From: Salegentibacter sp. 24
GTDB taxonomy: Bacteria; Bacteroidota; Bacteroidia; Flavobacteriales; Flavobacteriaceae
Direction of reading: 5' to 3'
DNA length: 64,000 nucleotides
NCBI RefSeq assembly: GCF_004362395.1
Contig: NZ_SNWE01000001.1
Location: 1-64,000, forward strand
Below the pieces are notes generated by a model. That model searched no databases, was not told where the DNA came from, and worked only from the letters and a program-made list of their open reading frames with translations. How positions within the stretch are numbered: position 1 is the first letter of the stretch; each line of letters begins with the position of its first letter. This document shows positions 37,004 to 47,067 of the stretch, piece after piece. The position numbers and the translations under genes are program-made.

Positions 37004-38407
37004 ATGAGTAAAGAAAAATTTATAAAAGACAATTTTCTACTGGATAATAAATATGCAGAAGAGCTTTATACCAAATATGCTTCAAAGCAACCTATCATAG
37101 ATTACCACTGCCATTTATCTCCAAAAGAAATCGCTGAAGACCGGGTTTATGAGAATATTACCCAGGTATGGATCGCGGGAGACCATTATAAATGGCGTGC
37201 TATGCGCACCCTGGGCGTAGATGAGAAATTTATAACGGGAGATGCTTCCGATAAAGAGAAATTTCTGGCCTGGGCCAAAACAGTGCCGCATACCTTAAGA
37301 AATCCTTTATACCACTGGACCCATTTAGAATTAAAACGATACTTTGGTATAGACGAATTGTTGAATGAAGATTCTGCTGAACGGATTTACAAGGACGTGA
37401 ATAAGCAATTGCAGCTGCCCGAAAATTCGTGTCGCGGCTTATTAAAGCAAATGAATGTTGAAACCCTGTGTACTACGGAAGATCCTATTGATACTTTGAA
37501 GTACCACCAAGAGTTAGCAGAAAGTGATTTCGAAATTAAGGTAAGTACGGCTTTTCGTCCCGATAAATCTATTCTTATAGATTCCGGTGGATATAATGAT
37601 TACCTGGACAAACTGGGTGAAGTCGCTGAGATTTCGATAGATTCTTATGAGGATCTAAGAAACGCACTGAGAAAACGTATTGAATATTTTGATGAAAATG
37701 GTTGTAAATTATGTGATCATGGATTGAATTTTATATCCTCGGAAAGCTTCACTGAAAATGAAGTAAACCAGATCTTCAGTAAAAGGCGGAAAGGTGAAGA
37801 TATTTCTAAATTAGAAGCTGAAAAATTCAAAAGTGCAATTTTGCTATTTTTAGGTGAGACCTATCACGAGTTTGGTTGGGTACAACAATTCCATTTAGGC
37901 GCTCTGCGTAATAACAATAAGCGAATGCTAGGTAAGCTTGGCCCTGATACCGGTTGGGATTCTATTGGTGATTATAAACAAGCCGAAAATCTCTCGAAAT
38001 TCCTTGATGCACTTGATGGAAAAGATAAATTGACCAAAACTATTCTATATAACCTGAACCCTTCAGATAATGAGGTGTTTGCTACGATGATAGGAAATTT
38101 CAACGATGGAAGCATAAAAGGAAAGGTCCAATTAGGTTCTGGCTGGTGGTTTTTAGATCAAAAAGATGGAATTATTAAACAAATTAATGCACTGTCAAAT
38201 ATGGGTATGCTAAGTTGCTTTATAGGAATGCTTACAGATTCCAGGAGTTTTCTTTCTTACCCGAGGCATGAATATTTTAGAAGGGTAATTTGTAATTTAT
38301 TTGGCCAGGAAATGGCTAGTGGAGAGTTACCTAATGATATGGAACTAGTAGGTAAAACTGTAGCCGATATTAGTTATCATAATGCTAATGAGTATTTCGG
38401 TTTTTAA
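37004..38407 (+). CDS. uxaC: Uronate isomerase
   Basis: 467 residues from the ATG at 37004. An in-frame ATG at 36947 would add 19 residues overlapping kduD and is not supported, because the family starts near the SKEKFIKDNFLL segment. The amidohydrolase-type metal motif DYHCHL is at about residues 32-37. Further family blocks are WRAMRTLGV, TTEDPIDTLKYH, TAFRPDK and the LGSGWWFLDQ segment. It isomerises galacturonate to tagaturonate and glucuronate to fructuronate. Its last base is the first base of kdgK (TAATG overlap). Confidence 0.95.
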   Translation: MSKEKFIKDNFLLDNKYAEELYTKYASKQPIIDYHCHLSPKEIAEDRVYENITQVWIAGDHYKWRAMRTLGVDEKFITGDASDKEKFLAWAKTVPHTLRNPLYHWTHLELKRYFGIDELLNEDSAERIYKDVNKQLQLPENSCRGLLKQMNVETLCTTEDPIDTLKYHQELAESDFEIKVSTAFRPDKSILIDSGGYNDYLDKLGEVAEISIDSYEDLRNALRKRIEYFDENGCKLCDHGLNFISSESFTENEVNQIFSKRRKGEDISKLEAEKFKSAILLFLGETYHEFGWVQQFHLGALRNNNKRMLGKLGPDTGWDSIGDYKQAENLSKFLDALDGKDKLTKTILYNLNPSDNEVFATMIGNFNDGSIKGKVQLGSGWWFLDQKDGIIKQINALSNMGMLSCFIGMLTDSRSFLSYPRHEYFRRVICNLFGQEMASGELPNDMELVGKTVADISYHNANEYFGF

Positions 38408-39432
38408 TGAAAGAACTAGGAAAAAATAGCGAAAAAGTAGTGACTTTTGGGGAAGTATTGATGCGTTTATCCCCTCCCGGAAACAAAAAACTTCAACAAT
38501 CAACAAGTCTGGAATTTTTCTTTGGTGGTACGGAACTCAATGTTGCGGAATCCCTTTCTTACTTCGGCCTGGAGGTAACCCATGTTTCGAATGTTTCCAA
38601 TGATTTAGTTGGAGATGCAGCTTTAGCATTTATCCGTCAATTTGGAGTAGATGTTTCAGCTATAAATAAAGTAGATCATCCCTTGGGTCTTTATTTTCTA
38701 GAGGTAGGAGCAGCTATGCGACCTAGCCAGATTGCCTATAATCGTTTGAATGCAGCTTTTGCTAATATTTCCCCCGAGGAAATAGATTGGAAGAATATTT
38801 TAAAAGACGCATCCTATTTTCATTGGACAGGAATCACTCCCGGAATTTCTAAGGGGGCTTATGAAACTTTAAAAGCGGGGCTTACAGAAGCAAAAAAGAA
38901 AGGAGTTATCGTATCGGCTGACCCTGCTTATCGAAGTAATCTATGGAAATATGGCAGGGAGGGTAGCGAGATCCTGGCAGAACTTACCGGGCTTTCTACT
39001 ATTTTTATTGGTGGAGTAAATGAAATCAATGAAATTTTAAAAACGAATTTTGAATTTAATAAAGAAGGATTCATCAGCGCCAGCAGAAAATTGATTCAAA
39101 CCTATCCTTCCATTGAAAAAGTTTTTGACAAGGTGCGCACCGGCCTTAGCGCCTCCTGGCAGAAGATTTATGGACAAGCCTGGACAGGCACCCAATACCT
39201 TACTACCGAAGAACTTGAAATTACCGATGTAATAGATAGGATCGGAACCGGGGATGCTTATGCGGCTGGTCTTTTATATGGATTACAACATTTTGATGAT
39301 CAGAAAACTTTAGAGTTTGCCAATGCTGCCTGTGCCTTGAAGCATACCATTTTGGGAGATGCAAACCTTGTTAGTGTTTCAGAAGTACTCGAAGTTACCA
39401 GGGGAGATACCGGCGGAAGGATAAAAAGATAA
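38407..39432 (+). CDS. kdgK: 2-keto-3-deoxygluconate kinase
   Basis: 341-residue PfkB/ribokinase-family sugar kinase. The N-terminal FGEVLMRLSPPG and FGGTELNVAESL blocks are of the KDG kinase type. The C-terminal catalytic motif is DRIGTGDAYAAGL, with the base Asp in GTGDA. It phosphorylates KDG with ATP to KDPG. It is coupled to uxaC by a one-base overlap and followed by the aldolase after 13 bases. Confidence 0.93.
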   Translation: MKELGKNSEKVVTFGEVLMRLSPPGNKKLQQSTSLEFFFGGTELNVAESLSYFGLEVTHVSNVSNDLVGDAALAFIRQFGVDVSAINKVDHPLGLYFLEVGAAMRPSQIAYNRLNAAFANISPEEIDWKNILKDASYFHWTGITPGISKGAYETLKAGLTEAKKKGVIVSADPAYRSNLWKYGREGSEILAELTGLSTIFIGGVNEINEILKTNFEFNKEGFISASRKLIQTYPSIEKVFDKVRTGLSASWQKIYGQAWTGTQYLTTEELEITDVIDRIGTGDAYAAGLLYGLQHFDDQKTLEFANAACALKHTILGDANLVSVSEVLEVTRGDTGGRIKR

Positions 39433-39445
39433 TACATAAAAAATT

Positions 39446-40117
39446 ATGGCAAAATATACAAGAATAGAAACGGTACAGATGATGGGTGAGACCGGAATAG
39501 TACCTGTTTTCTATCATAAAGAATTGGAGGTTTGCAAAAAGGTGATAAAAGCTTGTTTTGAGGGCGGCGCCAGGGTTTTTGAATTTACCAACAGGGGCGA
39601 TTTCGCTCATGAGGTTTTTGGAGAACTGGCTAAATATGTTTCAAAAGAACTGGAGGGAATGATCCTTGGGGTTGGATCTGTCATAGATGAAGGAACTACT
39701 TCTTTGTACCTTCAACTGGGGGCTAATTTTATAGTATCCCCTATACTACAACCCGAAATGGCCAAAGCTTGTAATCGTAGAAAGGTAGCCTGGATGCCGG
39801 GTTGCGGAACTGTTACAGAAATTTCCTATGCCCAGGAACTTGGTGCAGAGGTGGTTAAAATTTTTCCGGGAGCACAAGTTGGCGGCCCCTCTTTTGTTAA
39901 AGCCGTTAAAGGACCAATGCCCTGGAGTAGTATAATGCCAACCGGCGGAGTTAGTCCTTCCCAGGAAAATTTAAAAGAATGGTTCGAGGCCGGAGTACAT
40001 TGCGTAGGGATAGGATCAAAATTATTTCAAAAAAATACCGATGGTTCCTATAACTATAAGGAAATAACCCAAAAAGTAAAGTCGGCTCTTGAAATCGTTC
40101 AAAAAATAAGATCATGA
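39446..40117 (+). CDS. eda: KDPG/KHG aldolase
   Basis: 223-residue class I aldolase. It has the Schiff-base Lys region (AEVVKIFPG), the GCGTVTEISYAQELGA block, the phosphate-binding MPTGGVSP segment, and the N-terminal ARVFEFTNRG, which carries the general-base Glu. It splits KDPG to pyruvate and glyceraldehyde 3-phosphate, the end of both uronate branches here. Its stop overlaps the dctP start (ATGA). Confidence 0.93.
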   Translation: MAKYTRIETVQMMGETGIVPVFYHKELEVCKKVIKACFEGGARVFEFTNRGDFAHEVFGELAKYVSKELEGMILGVGSVIDEGTTSLYLQLGANFIVSPILQPEMAKACNRRKVAWMPGCGTVTEISYAQELGAEVVKIFPGAQVGGPSFVKAVKGPMPWSSIMPTGGVSPSQENLKEWFEAGVHCVGIGSKLFQKNTDGSYNYKEITQKVKSALEIVQKIRS

Positions 40118-41109
40118 GAAGTTCAGGAGCTATCAAGACTTTAAAAATTAGTTTTTGTTTGATGCTGATATTCAGTCTTAGCGGATGTGATGCGATAAAA
40201 AGAGACGTTACCGTTATCAAACTTGGTCACGGGTTGGATACTTCCCACCCGGTGCACGAAGCGATGCTTTATATGGCTGAGCGTGTCCACGAAAAATCTG
40301 ACGGGAGTATAGAAATCGATATTTATCCCAATCAACAACTGGGTTCCGAACGGGAGTCTTTAGAACTTTTACAGATTGGAAGTTTGGGCATGACTAAAGT
40401 TTCCACCGGGGTCCTGGAAAATTTTATTCCAAGTCTAAAGGTTTTTGGACTTCCTTTTTTATTCCGAGATCGCGAACATCGATTCAAGGTTTTGGAGAGT
40501 GAACTTGGTGAAAAACTTTTAAATGACGGATTACGAAAACGATTGAAAGGTTTAACCTTTTACGATGCGGGTAGTAGAAGCTTTTATGGGAAAGAACCAA
40601 TGGACAGTCCGGAAGACCTAGAAGGCCTCAAACTTCGTGTTATGGAAAGCAACACAGCAATGACTATGGTGCAAATGCTTGGAGGTTCTCCAACTCCGAT
40701 TGCCTGGGGGGAACTCTATACTGCCCTGCAACAGGGAATAGTAGACGGAGCTGAAAACAACCTGCCTAGTTTCTATTTATCCAGGCATTACGAAGTCTGT
40801 AAATACTATATGGTAGATGAACATACGGCGCTCCCTGATGAATTGCTTATAAGTACAATGGTGTGGGACAAACTTTCAGAACAGGAAAAAGTATGGCTTA
40901 AAGAAGCCGCTATGGAATCTTCGGAATATGAAAAGAAATTATGGCGAAAGGCGGAATTGGAAGCTTTGGAAGAAATACAAAAAGCTGGGGTAAAAGTTAC
41001 TTATCCTGACAAGGAAGCTTTTCGGGAAATGGTACAACCCATGTATGAAGAATTCTCTAAAGACCCGGAAATGAAGAAACTCATCGATGCCATACAGGCA
41101 GTAAAGTAA
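40114..41109 (+). CDS. dctP: TRAP transporter substrate-binding protein, lipoprotein
   Basis: 331 residues. Unlike most DctP proteins, which are free in the periplasm, this has a lipobox LSGC with Cys25. The fold is clear from GHGLDTSHPVHEAM, YPNQQLGSERESLELLQ and the LKLRVMESNTAM segment, whose Arg salt-bridges the ligand carboxylate in the family. Context suggests galacturonate or another uronate as ligand. The dctQ gene follows after 6 bases. Confidence 0.9.
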   Translation: MRSSGAIKTLKISFCLMLIFSLSGCDAIKRDVTVIKLGHGLDTSHPVHEAMLYMAERVHEKSDGSIEIDIYPNQQLGSERESLELLQIGSLGMTKVSTGVLENFIPSLKVFGLPFLFRDREHRFKVLESELGEKLLNDGLRKRLKGLTFYDAGSRSFYGKEPMDSPEDLEGLKLRVMESNTAMTMVQMLGGSPTPIAWGELYTALQQGIVDGAENNLPSFYLSRHYEVCKYYMVDEHTALPDELLISTMVWDKLSEQEKVWLKEAAMESSEYEKKLWRKAELEALEEIQKAGVKVTYPDKEAFREMVQPMYEEFSKDPEMKKLIDAIQAVK

Positions 41110-41115
41110 AAACAT

Positions 41116-41583
41116 ATGAAACTTATACTTGATAAAATTTTAGGATCACTGCTGGTATTTTTAATGGCAGTTATGGTAACGGCTGTTTCTTGGCAGGTAT
41201 TTTCCAGGTATATCCTGCAAGCCTCCAGTTCCTTTACAGAAGAGATTGCGCGATATTTATTAATATGGATTGGAATTCTGGGGGCAGCGTACGTCGCTGG
41301 TCAACAACAACACCTTTCCATAGATATCCTGGCACCTAAATTAAGCCAGAAAAACCGGATAAAACTTAGAATGGGAATCAATTTATTGATTATCCTTTTC
41401 TGCCTATTAGTACTGGTAATAGGAGGCAGTAACCTGGTTTACCTGAATTATTTATTAGGACAAACCTCGGCAGCCCTTAATATTCCACTGGGAGCCGTAT
41501 ATACCGTTATCCCAATTAGTGGCGTACTGGTGATTATTTATAAAGTGAATGAACTATTAAACCCTAAACAGTATTTAGTATGA
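41116..41583 (+). CDS. dctQ: TRAP transporter small permease
   Basis: 155 residues with four hydrophobic helices, the family pattern SWQVFSRYIL, SFTEEIARYLLIWIGILGAAY and the H-x-x-x-D-like QHLSIDIL stretch. It pairs with DctM in sodium-driven uptake. The stop overlaps the dctM start. Confidence 0.92.
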   Translation: MKLILDKILGSLLVFLMAVMVTAVSWQVFSRYILQASSSFTEEIARYLLIWIGILGAAYVAGQQQHLSIDILAPKLSQKNRIKLRMGINLLIILFCLLVLVIGGSNLVYLNYLLGQTSAALNIPLGAVYTVIPISGVLVIIYKVNELLNPKQYLV

Positions 41584-42869
41584 TGTTAGAAGTATTAATA
41601 CTGGTTGTTTCGTTTCTAATCCTGCTTAGTATTGGGGTCCCGGTGGCCTGGTCCATTGGGATATCCTGCGTACTTACTATGCTTGTTTCTATCGATTCTA
41701 TGGCTGCCTATACCACGGTAGCACAACGAATGGCTACTGGTTTGGATAGTTTCTCCTTACTGGCCATTCCATTTTTTATTCTGGCCGGACAAATTATGAA
41801 TCAGGGAGGGATTGCTACCAAACTCATAGATTTTGCCAAAGCTCTTATAGGATCTTTACCCGGAGGTTTAATATATGTCAATGTAATCGCAGCGATGCTG
41901 TTTGGAGCTATTTCAGGATCTGCTGTAGCGGCTACCTCGGCTATTGGTGGGATTTTAGGACCAAGAATGGAAAAAGAGAACTATTCAAGAGAGTTTGGAG
42001 CAGCCATAAATGTCACGGCATCTACCACAGGGCTGATAATTCCACCTTCCAACGTACTTATTGTATACTCATTGGCCAGCGGTGGGGTTTCTATTGCATC
42101 ACTTTTTCTAGCCGGTTATATTCCCGGGATATTAATGGGTCTTGCACTTATGCTTACCGCAGCATTCTGGATTAAAAAGAAAAAATATCCGGCAGGGGAG
42201 ACCAGTAGTTTTAAAAGAATCGCTTTTACTTTTTTAGATGCTTTTCCGAGTTTATTCTTACTTATTGTAGTAATTGGTGGGATTGTTTCAGGAATTTTTA
42301 CGGCTACGGAAGCTTCGGCTATCGCCGTTTTATATACCCTGATCCTTTCTGGAATTTACCGGCAATTAAATTTTAAAAAACTCTATAGCATATTTCTAAA
42401 TTCGGTAGGTACAACGGCAATAGTTATGCTTCTTATAGCTACTTCTATGAGTATGTCATGGGTTATGTCTTTTGAAAATATTCCGCAATCAGTAAGCGAA
42501 GTTTTACTTGGTTTAAGCGATAATAAATTTGTGATTTTACTGATTATCAATTTGTTACTATTATTTGTGGGGACTTTTATGGATATGACCCCGGCAATTC
42601 TAATTTTTACCCCAATATTTTTACCTGTTATGGAAAGCCTGGGGATAGATCCTGTACATTTTGGGATTATCATGGTAATGAATCTATGTGTAGGTCTTTG
42701 TACGCCACCAGTAGGCTCAGTACTCTTTATTGGAGTTAGCGTAGCCAAGACATCTATTCAGAAAATTATTAAACCCTTGTTACCACTTTATTTGGTAATG
42801 GCCATAGTCCTTATGCTAGTCACCTTTATCCCGGCGATCAGCCTATGGTTACCGGCTTTATTTGAATAA
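41580..42869 (+). CDS. dctM: TRAP transporter large permease
   Basis: 429 residues, about eleven to twelve transmembrane helices. Family motifs: FAGSAVA-like FGAISGSAVAATSAIGGILGP, IIPPSNVLIVYS, and the second repeat LFVGTFMDMTPAILIFTPIFLPV with LCVGLCTPPVGSVLFIG. It is the ion-coupled transport subunit. An ATGA overlap with dctQ shows tight coupling. The locus has no MFS-type uronate permease, so this TRAP system is probably the uronate importer. Confidence 0.95.
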   Translation: MMLEVLILVVSFLILLSIGVPVAWSIGISCVLTMLVSIDSMAAYTTVAQRMATGLDSFSLLAIPFFILAGQIMNQGGIATKLIDFAKALIGSLPGGLIYVNVIAAMLFGAISGSAVAATSAIGGILGPRMEKENYSREFGAAINVTASTTGLIIPPSNVLIVYSLASGGVSIASLFLAGYIPGILMGLALMLTAAFWIKKKKYPAGETSSFKRIAFTFLDAFPSLFLLIVVIGGIVSGIFTATEASAIAVLYTLILSGIYRQLNFKKLYSIFLNSVGTTAIVMLLIATSMSMSWVMSFENIPQSVSEVLLGLSDNKFVILLIINLLLLFVGTFMDMTPAILIFTPIFLPVMESLGIDPVHFGIIMVMNLCVGLCTPPVGSVLFIGVSVAKTSIQKIIKPLLPLYLVMAIVLMLVTFIPAISLWLPALFE

Positions 42870-42894
42870 TAAATTATTCCGAAAATTTAATTTT

Positions 42895-44349
42895 ATGAAA
42901 ACATTAAATAGAAAAAATGCGGGAATTAGTCCTGATCTTCCTATAAAAGTAATCCAGTTTGGCGAAGGGAACTTTTTACGAGCCTTTGTAGATTATGTGA
43001 TTGATAAGCTAAATGAGCAGGCCGGGTTTAATGCTGGGGTGGCTGTAGTTCAACCCATTTCTTCCGGGATGATAGATATGCTCAATAATCAGGATGGTTT
43101 GTACAATCTTTTTATGCGTGGTATTAAGAACGGTAAGGAAATACAAGAAAAACGAACTATTTCTTGTATCCAAAAAGGAATAAATCCTTACCAGGATTAT
43201 AACCAATATATGGCTCTTGCAGAGGAAGAACAACTCCAGTTCGTTATTTCTAATACCACTGAAGCAGGGATATCTTTGGATGATAAAGATACATTAGAAG
43301 CAACACCACATAATAGTTTCCCTGCGAAACTGACGGCTTTACTTTATAAGCGATTTCAATATTTTAAAGGTGACAAAAATAAAGGGCTTACTATTATTCC
43401 TTGTGAACTTATCAATTATAATGCTGATACACTTAAAGAAATCATTCTCAAATATGCCGAATTATGGCAATTGAAAATGGAGTTTAGCGACTGGATTAAG
43501 GAGTCTAACAGTTTTCACAACACCTTGGTGGACCGAATAGTTCCTGGTTATCCAAGAGAGGATATCAAAAAATATCAAGAGGAACTCGAGATGGAAGATA
43601 AATTGGTGGTGACAGCTGAAGTTTTTCTTCTCTGGGTTATTGAAGGAGATGAGAGATTAAAGGAAAAGATCCCATTTGATAAAATTGATGAAAACATATT
43701 AGTTGTAAAAGATATGCAGCCTTACCGTACAAGGAAGGTAAGAATTCTCAACGGAGCGCATACTACTATGGTGCCATTTTCAATTTTGTACGGAAATGAA
43801 ACCGTTAAAGAAACTATAGATAATAGTTTTACCGGAGAGTTTGTGAAAGAAGCTGTCTTTGAAGAAATTAATCCAACACTTTCTTTGAGTCAAGAAGAAC
43901 TTGATACCTTTTCCAATGAGGTTTTTGATCGTTTTAGAAATCCGTTTATAAAACACCAACTAGCGAGTATTGCCCTTAATTCTATTTCAAAATTTAAAGT
44001 TCGGGTATTGCCTAGCCTATTAGCCTATCAGAAGAAAAATAACGTACTCCCTCTGCGACTTACTTACGCCATGGCCTGTTTAATTAGGTTTTACCGTGGT
44101 CAGTGGAAAGGGAAATTACTTCCGGTAAAAGACGATGTGCAAATTATCGATTTTTTCCAAAAAGTATGGGAGCAGCATAGTTATAAAGATATAGCCGGAG
44201 ATGTACTTCAGAAGAGCGAATTTTGGGGAGAGGATCTTACCACTATTCCAGATTTGAAAAAACAGATCGCAAATGCTCTAGAATTAATTGAAAATAAAGG
44301 TGTGGAACAAGGTTTTTCAGTTTTCTCTGAAGAATTAAAGATTAAATAG
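42895..44349 (+). CDS. uxaB: Tagaturonate reductase (altronate oxidoreductase)
   Basis: 484 residues from the ATG at 42895, which begins at MKTLNRKNAG. An in-frame ATG at 42862 overlaps dctM and adds 11 unlike residues. Mannitol-dehydrogenase-family features: IKVIQFGEGNFLRAF (NAD-binding start), VDRIVPGYP, and the KVRILNGAHTTMVP catalytic Lys/His region. It reduces tagaturonate to altronate with NADH. It follows uxaC in the galacturonate branch and is followed by uxaA after 16 bases. Confidence 0.93.
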   Translation: MKTLNRKNAGISPDLPIKVIQFGEGNFLRAFVDYVIDKLNEQAGFNAGVAVVQPISSGMIDMLNNQDGLYNLFMRGIKNGKEIQEKRTISCIQKGINPYQDYNQYMALAEEEQLQFVISNTTEAGISLDDKDTLEATPHNSFPAKLTALLYKRFQYFKGDKNKGLTIIPCELINYNADTLKEIILKYAELWQLKMEFSDWIKESNSFHNTLVDRIVPGYPREDIKKYQEELEMEDKLVVTAEVFLLWVIEGDERLKEKIPFDKIDENILVVKDMQPYRTRKVRILNGAHTTMVPFSILYGNETVKETIDNSFTGEFVKEAVFEEINPTLSLSQEELDTFSNEVFDRFRNPFIKHQLASIALNSISKFKVRVLPSLLAYQKKNNVLPLRLTYAMACLIRFYRGQWKGKLLPVKDDVQIIDFFQKVWEQHSYKDIAGDVLQKSEFWGEDLTTIPDLKKQIANALELIENKGVEQGFSVFSEELKIK

Positions 44350-44365
44350 CAAAAAGTATTGTAGT

Positions 44366-45982
44366 ATGGAAAAGAAAGCGATAAAGGTTCATCCTGAAGA
44401 TAATGTAGCCGTAGCCCTTATAGATGTTTGGAAAGATAGTGTGATTCAGGTTGAGCAGGAGCAGGTGGAATTAAAAACTAATACTAAGGCTAAACATAAA
44501 TTTAGCCTGGTAGACCTTGCCCAAGGCGATAAAATATTTATGTATGGGGTGTTGGTAGGCAAGGCTATGAAACCTATAAAACGTGGGGAAGTTCTTACTG
44601 TAAATAACGTAAAACATCAGAGCAATACCGCATATAAAAAGACAGAAACTACTTCCTGGAATGTCCCAGACATATCTAAATGGAAATACAGAACTTTTAA
44701 CGGGTATCACCGTCCCGATGGCCAGGTTGGTACTAAAAATGTCTGGTTATTTTTTCCTTTGGTTTTTTGTGAAAATCGAAATATTGAAGTTTTAAAAGAC
44801 ATTTTTGAAAAGGAATTATCTTTCCATAAATCAACAAGACAGCGTCTATTGTTACGCAGTTTAATCCACGGCGAAAACACGGAACCTTTAGTGGATACCG
44901 AACCGGAAGAAAGTGCGGTCTTCGATAATATCGAAGTGAAGTTTATTACGCATCAGGGCGGCTGCGGAGGCATTAGACAGGATAGCGCCTCTTTGGCAAG
45001 ATTATTATCAGGATACGTGAATAATCCTAACGTTGCAGGTGCAACCGTATTGAGTTTGGGTTGCCAAAATTTGCAAATTGATATTTTTAAAAATGCTTTA
45101 AAAAGAATCAACCCCAACATTCAAAAACCAGTACTTATTTATGAGCAACAGCAAATGGGTACGGTAGACGATATGATGGATACCATTATAAAAGAATCTT
45201 ATGCTGAAATTAAAAATGCTAATGAAATTAAAAGAGAACCAGCTTCATTATCAAAAATAAAATTGGGGCTGGAATGTGGTGGTTCCGATGGGTTCTCTGG
45301 TATTTCGGCCAACCCAGCGCTGGGTTATACTTCAGATTTATTGGCAGCATTAAAAGGTTCGCCAATTCTGTCTGAATTCCCAGAATTGTGCGGGATAGAA
45401 CAGGAATTAGTTAACCGCTGTGTTACGGATGAAATAGCCGAACGCTTTATTGAACTCACCCGAGCTTATGAGAAAGCAGCCATAGCCTCAGGTTCAGGTT
45501 TTGATATGAACCCATCTCCCGGAAACATTAAGGATGGATTAATTACCGATGCCATGAAATCTGCCGGAGCAGCAAAAAAAGGTGGCACATCACCAATTGA
45601 GGATGTATTGGATTATGGTGATTATGTCACCAAACCTGGATTAAATTTATTAAACACTCCTGGTAATGATGTGGAAAGTACTACCGCCATGGTAGGTGCA
45701 GGTGCAAACGTAGTAGTTTTTACAACCGGTTTGGGAACCCCTACTGGGAATCCTGTAGCGCCCGTGATAAAGGTATCTTCCAATTCAACACTCGCCAGAA
45801 CTATGCCTGATATTATAGATATAGATTCAGGTGGAGTGATTCGAGGGGAAAAAACCATAGAAGAAATGGGGGAAGAAATTTTGGAGTTTATTATAAAGGT
45901 TGCTAGTGGCGAGACCGAATCTAAGGCAGATCAATTAAAACAGGACGATTTTATTCCATGGAAGAGGGGGGTTTCTTTATAA
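44366..45982 (+). CDS. uxaA: Altronate dehydratase
   Basis: 538 residues, a single polypeptide. It has an N-terminal SAF-like domain (about 1-95, HPEDNVAVALIDV, KPIKRGEVLTVN) and the large catalytic domain with FITHQGGCGGIRQDS, LSLGCQNLQID, LECGGSDGFSGISANPALGY and FTTGLGTPTGNPVAPVIKVSSN. Conserved Cys residues probably bind an iron. It converts altronate to KDG. It is the last gene of block B and lies tail to tail with the LacI gene 16 bases away. Confidence 0.94.
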   Translation: MEKKAIKVHPEDNVAVALIDVWKDSVIQVEQEQVELKTNTKAKHKFSLVDLAQGDKIFMYGVLVGKAMKPIKRGEVLTVNNVKHQSNTAYKKTETTSWNVPDISKWKYRTFNGYHRPDGQVGTKNVWLFFPLVFCENRNIEVLKDIFEKELSFHKSTRQRLLLRSLIHGENTEPLVDTEPEESAVFDNIEVKFITHQGGCGGIRQDSASLARLLSGYVNNPNVAGATVLSLGCQNLQIDIFKNALKRINPNIQKPVLIYEQQQMGTVDDMMDTIIKESYAEIKNANEIKREPASLSKIKLGLECGGSDGFSGISANPALGYTSDLLAALKGSPILSEFPELCGIEQELVNRCVTDEIAERFIELTRAYEKAAIASGSGFDMNPSPGNIKDGLITDAMKSAGAAKKGGTSPIEDVLDYGDYVTKPGLNLLNTPGNDVESTTAMVGAGANVVVFTTGLGTPTGNPVAPVIKVSSNSTLARTMPDIIDIDSGGVIRGEKTIEEMGEEILEFIIKVASGETESKADQLKQDDFIPWKRGVSL

Positions 45983-45998
45983 TTTTTTAAACTGGGAT

Positions 45999-47024
45999 TT
46001 ACTTGGTGCGTCGATTAGACGATTCTCTTACAATAAGTTCTGGAGTGAGAACTACTTTTTTTTCGATGCTTACTTTTTGATTTTCGTTCATCTGTTCAAG
46101 AAAAACCTGGGCTGCAATTTTTCCCATGGTAAGTGGGGTTTGATCCACACTACTTATTGGAAGTTCCATATATTTGGTAAAGGGCTCGTTACTAAATCCG
46201 GTAACACAAACGTCTTCTGGAATTTTAAGGCCCATTTTTTTCAACTGCTGAATCGCTCCTAATGCTGTGTAATCACTTGCTGAAAAAATAGCATCCGGTT
46301 TTTCATTTAATTCCCATAATTCCTCTACTGCGGAGGCTCCCGATTCTATTTTACTGTTAGTTTTTAGAATATATTCTTGTTTAACTTTCAGGTTATTATC
46401 CTCTAAAGCTTTTATATAGCCATCGTAACGATTCTTGTAAATTTCAAGATTTAAATCTCCAGAGAAATGCGCGATTTTTTTACATCCTTGTTTAATCAGT
46501 TGTTCTGTTGCTAAATAACCCGCTTTAAAATCATCAATTGTCACGGAGCTAACACCTGGAATATCTTTTTTCCTATCAAAAAAGACCAATGGTGTACCTT
46601 CGGCCAGAGCCTTTTCAATATGTTCGGTATTTAAAGTAGTTTTTGAAACCGACATAAAAATACCATCTATTTGAGTGTTGATAAGGGTATTTATTTGATC
46701 TATCTCATATTCATAATTTTCATGAGTTTGACAAATTATAACATGGTAACCGTGTGGCGTAAGTTCTTCTTCGATACCTCTTATTACCGAAGAGAAAAAA
46801 CTGCGATTTATGTAAGGTACAATTACTCCAACATTATTGCTTTTGCCACTCTTTAGTGCTTGTGCTAAACGATTTTGTTTATAATTCATTTCCCTGGCTG
46901 TTTTTAAAACCAGTTCTCGGGTACTTAAACTAATTTTGGGATTATTGTTTAAAGCACGGGATACTGTAGCGGCACTCACATTTAGTTTTTTAGAAATATC
47001 GTATATAGTTACCTTTTCTTTCAT
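45999..47024 (-). CDS. LacI-family transcriptional regulator of the pectin locus
   Basis: 341 residues. N-terminal LacI helix-turn-helix (TIYDISKKLNVSAATVSRALNN) with hinge (NRLAQALKSGKSNNVGVI), then a periplasmic-binding-protein-like effector domain (about 62-335). It has no signal peptide. It sits between blocks B and C, pointing the opposite way. The three perfect palindromes at 17497, 35253 and 47332 are of the size and symmetry that LacI proteins bind. The effector is likely a pathway intermediate such as KDG or a uronate, by analogy with KdgR/UxuR-type control. It should repress, since the sites overlap the transcription starts. Confidence 0.92.
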   Translation of the reverse strand: MKEKVTIYDISKKLNVSAATVSRALNNNPKISLSTRELVLKTAREMNYKQNRLAQALKSGKSNNVGVIVPYINRSFFSSVIRGIEEELTPHGYHVIICQTHENYEYEIDQINTLINTQIDGIFMSVSKTTLNTEHIEKALAEGTPLVFFDRKKDIPGVSSVTIDDFKAGYLATEQLIKQGCKKIAHFSGDLNLEIYKNRYDGYIKALEDNNLKVKQEYILKTNSKIESGASAVEELWELNEKPDAIFSASDYTALGAIQQLKKMGLKIPEDVCVTGFSNEPFTKYMELPISSVDQTPLTMGKIAAQVFLEQMNENQKVSIEKKVVLTPELIVRESSNRRTK

Positions 47025-47050
47025 AAATACGGGAGAATTATAATTAAATG

Positions 47051-47064
47051 TGCAATTTGTTGCA
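47051..47064. promoter_or_regulatory. Inverted repeat TGCAA-N4-TTGCA in the lacI leader
   Basis: TGCAATTTGTTGCA has perfect 5-bp arms. It starts 3 bases downstream of the LacI gene's -7 element (minus strand), the position the other operator has at its own promoters, but the sequence differs, so another regulator may act here. Confidence 0.45.
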
Positions 47065-47067
47065 TTA

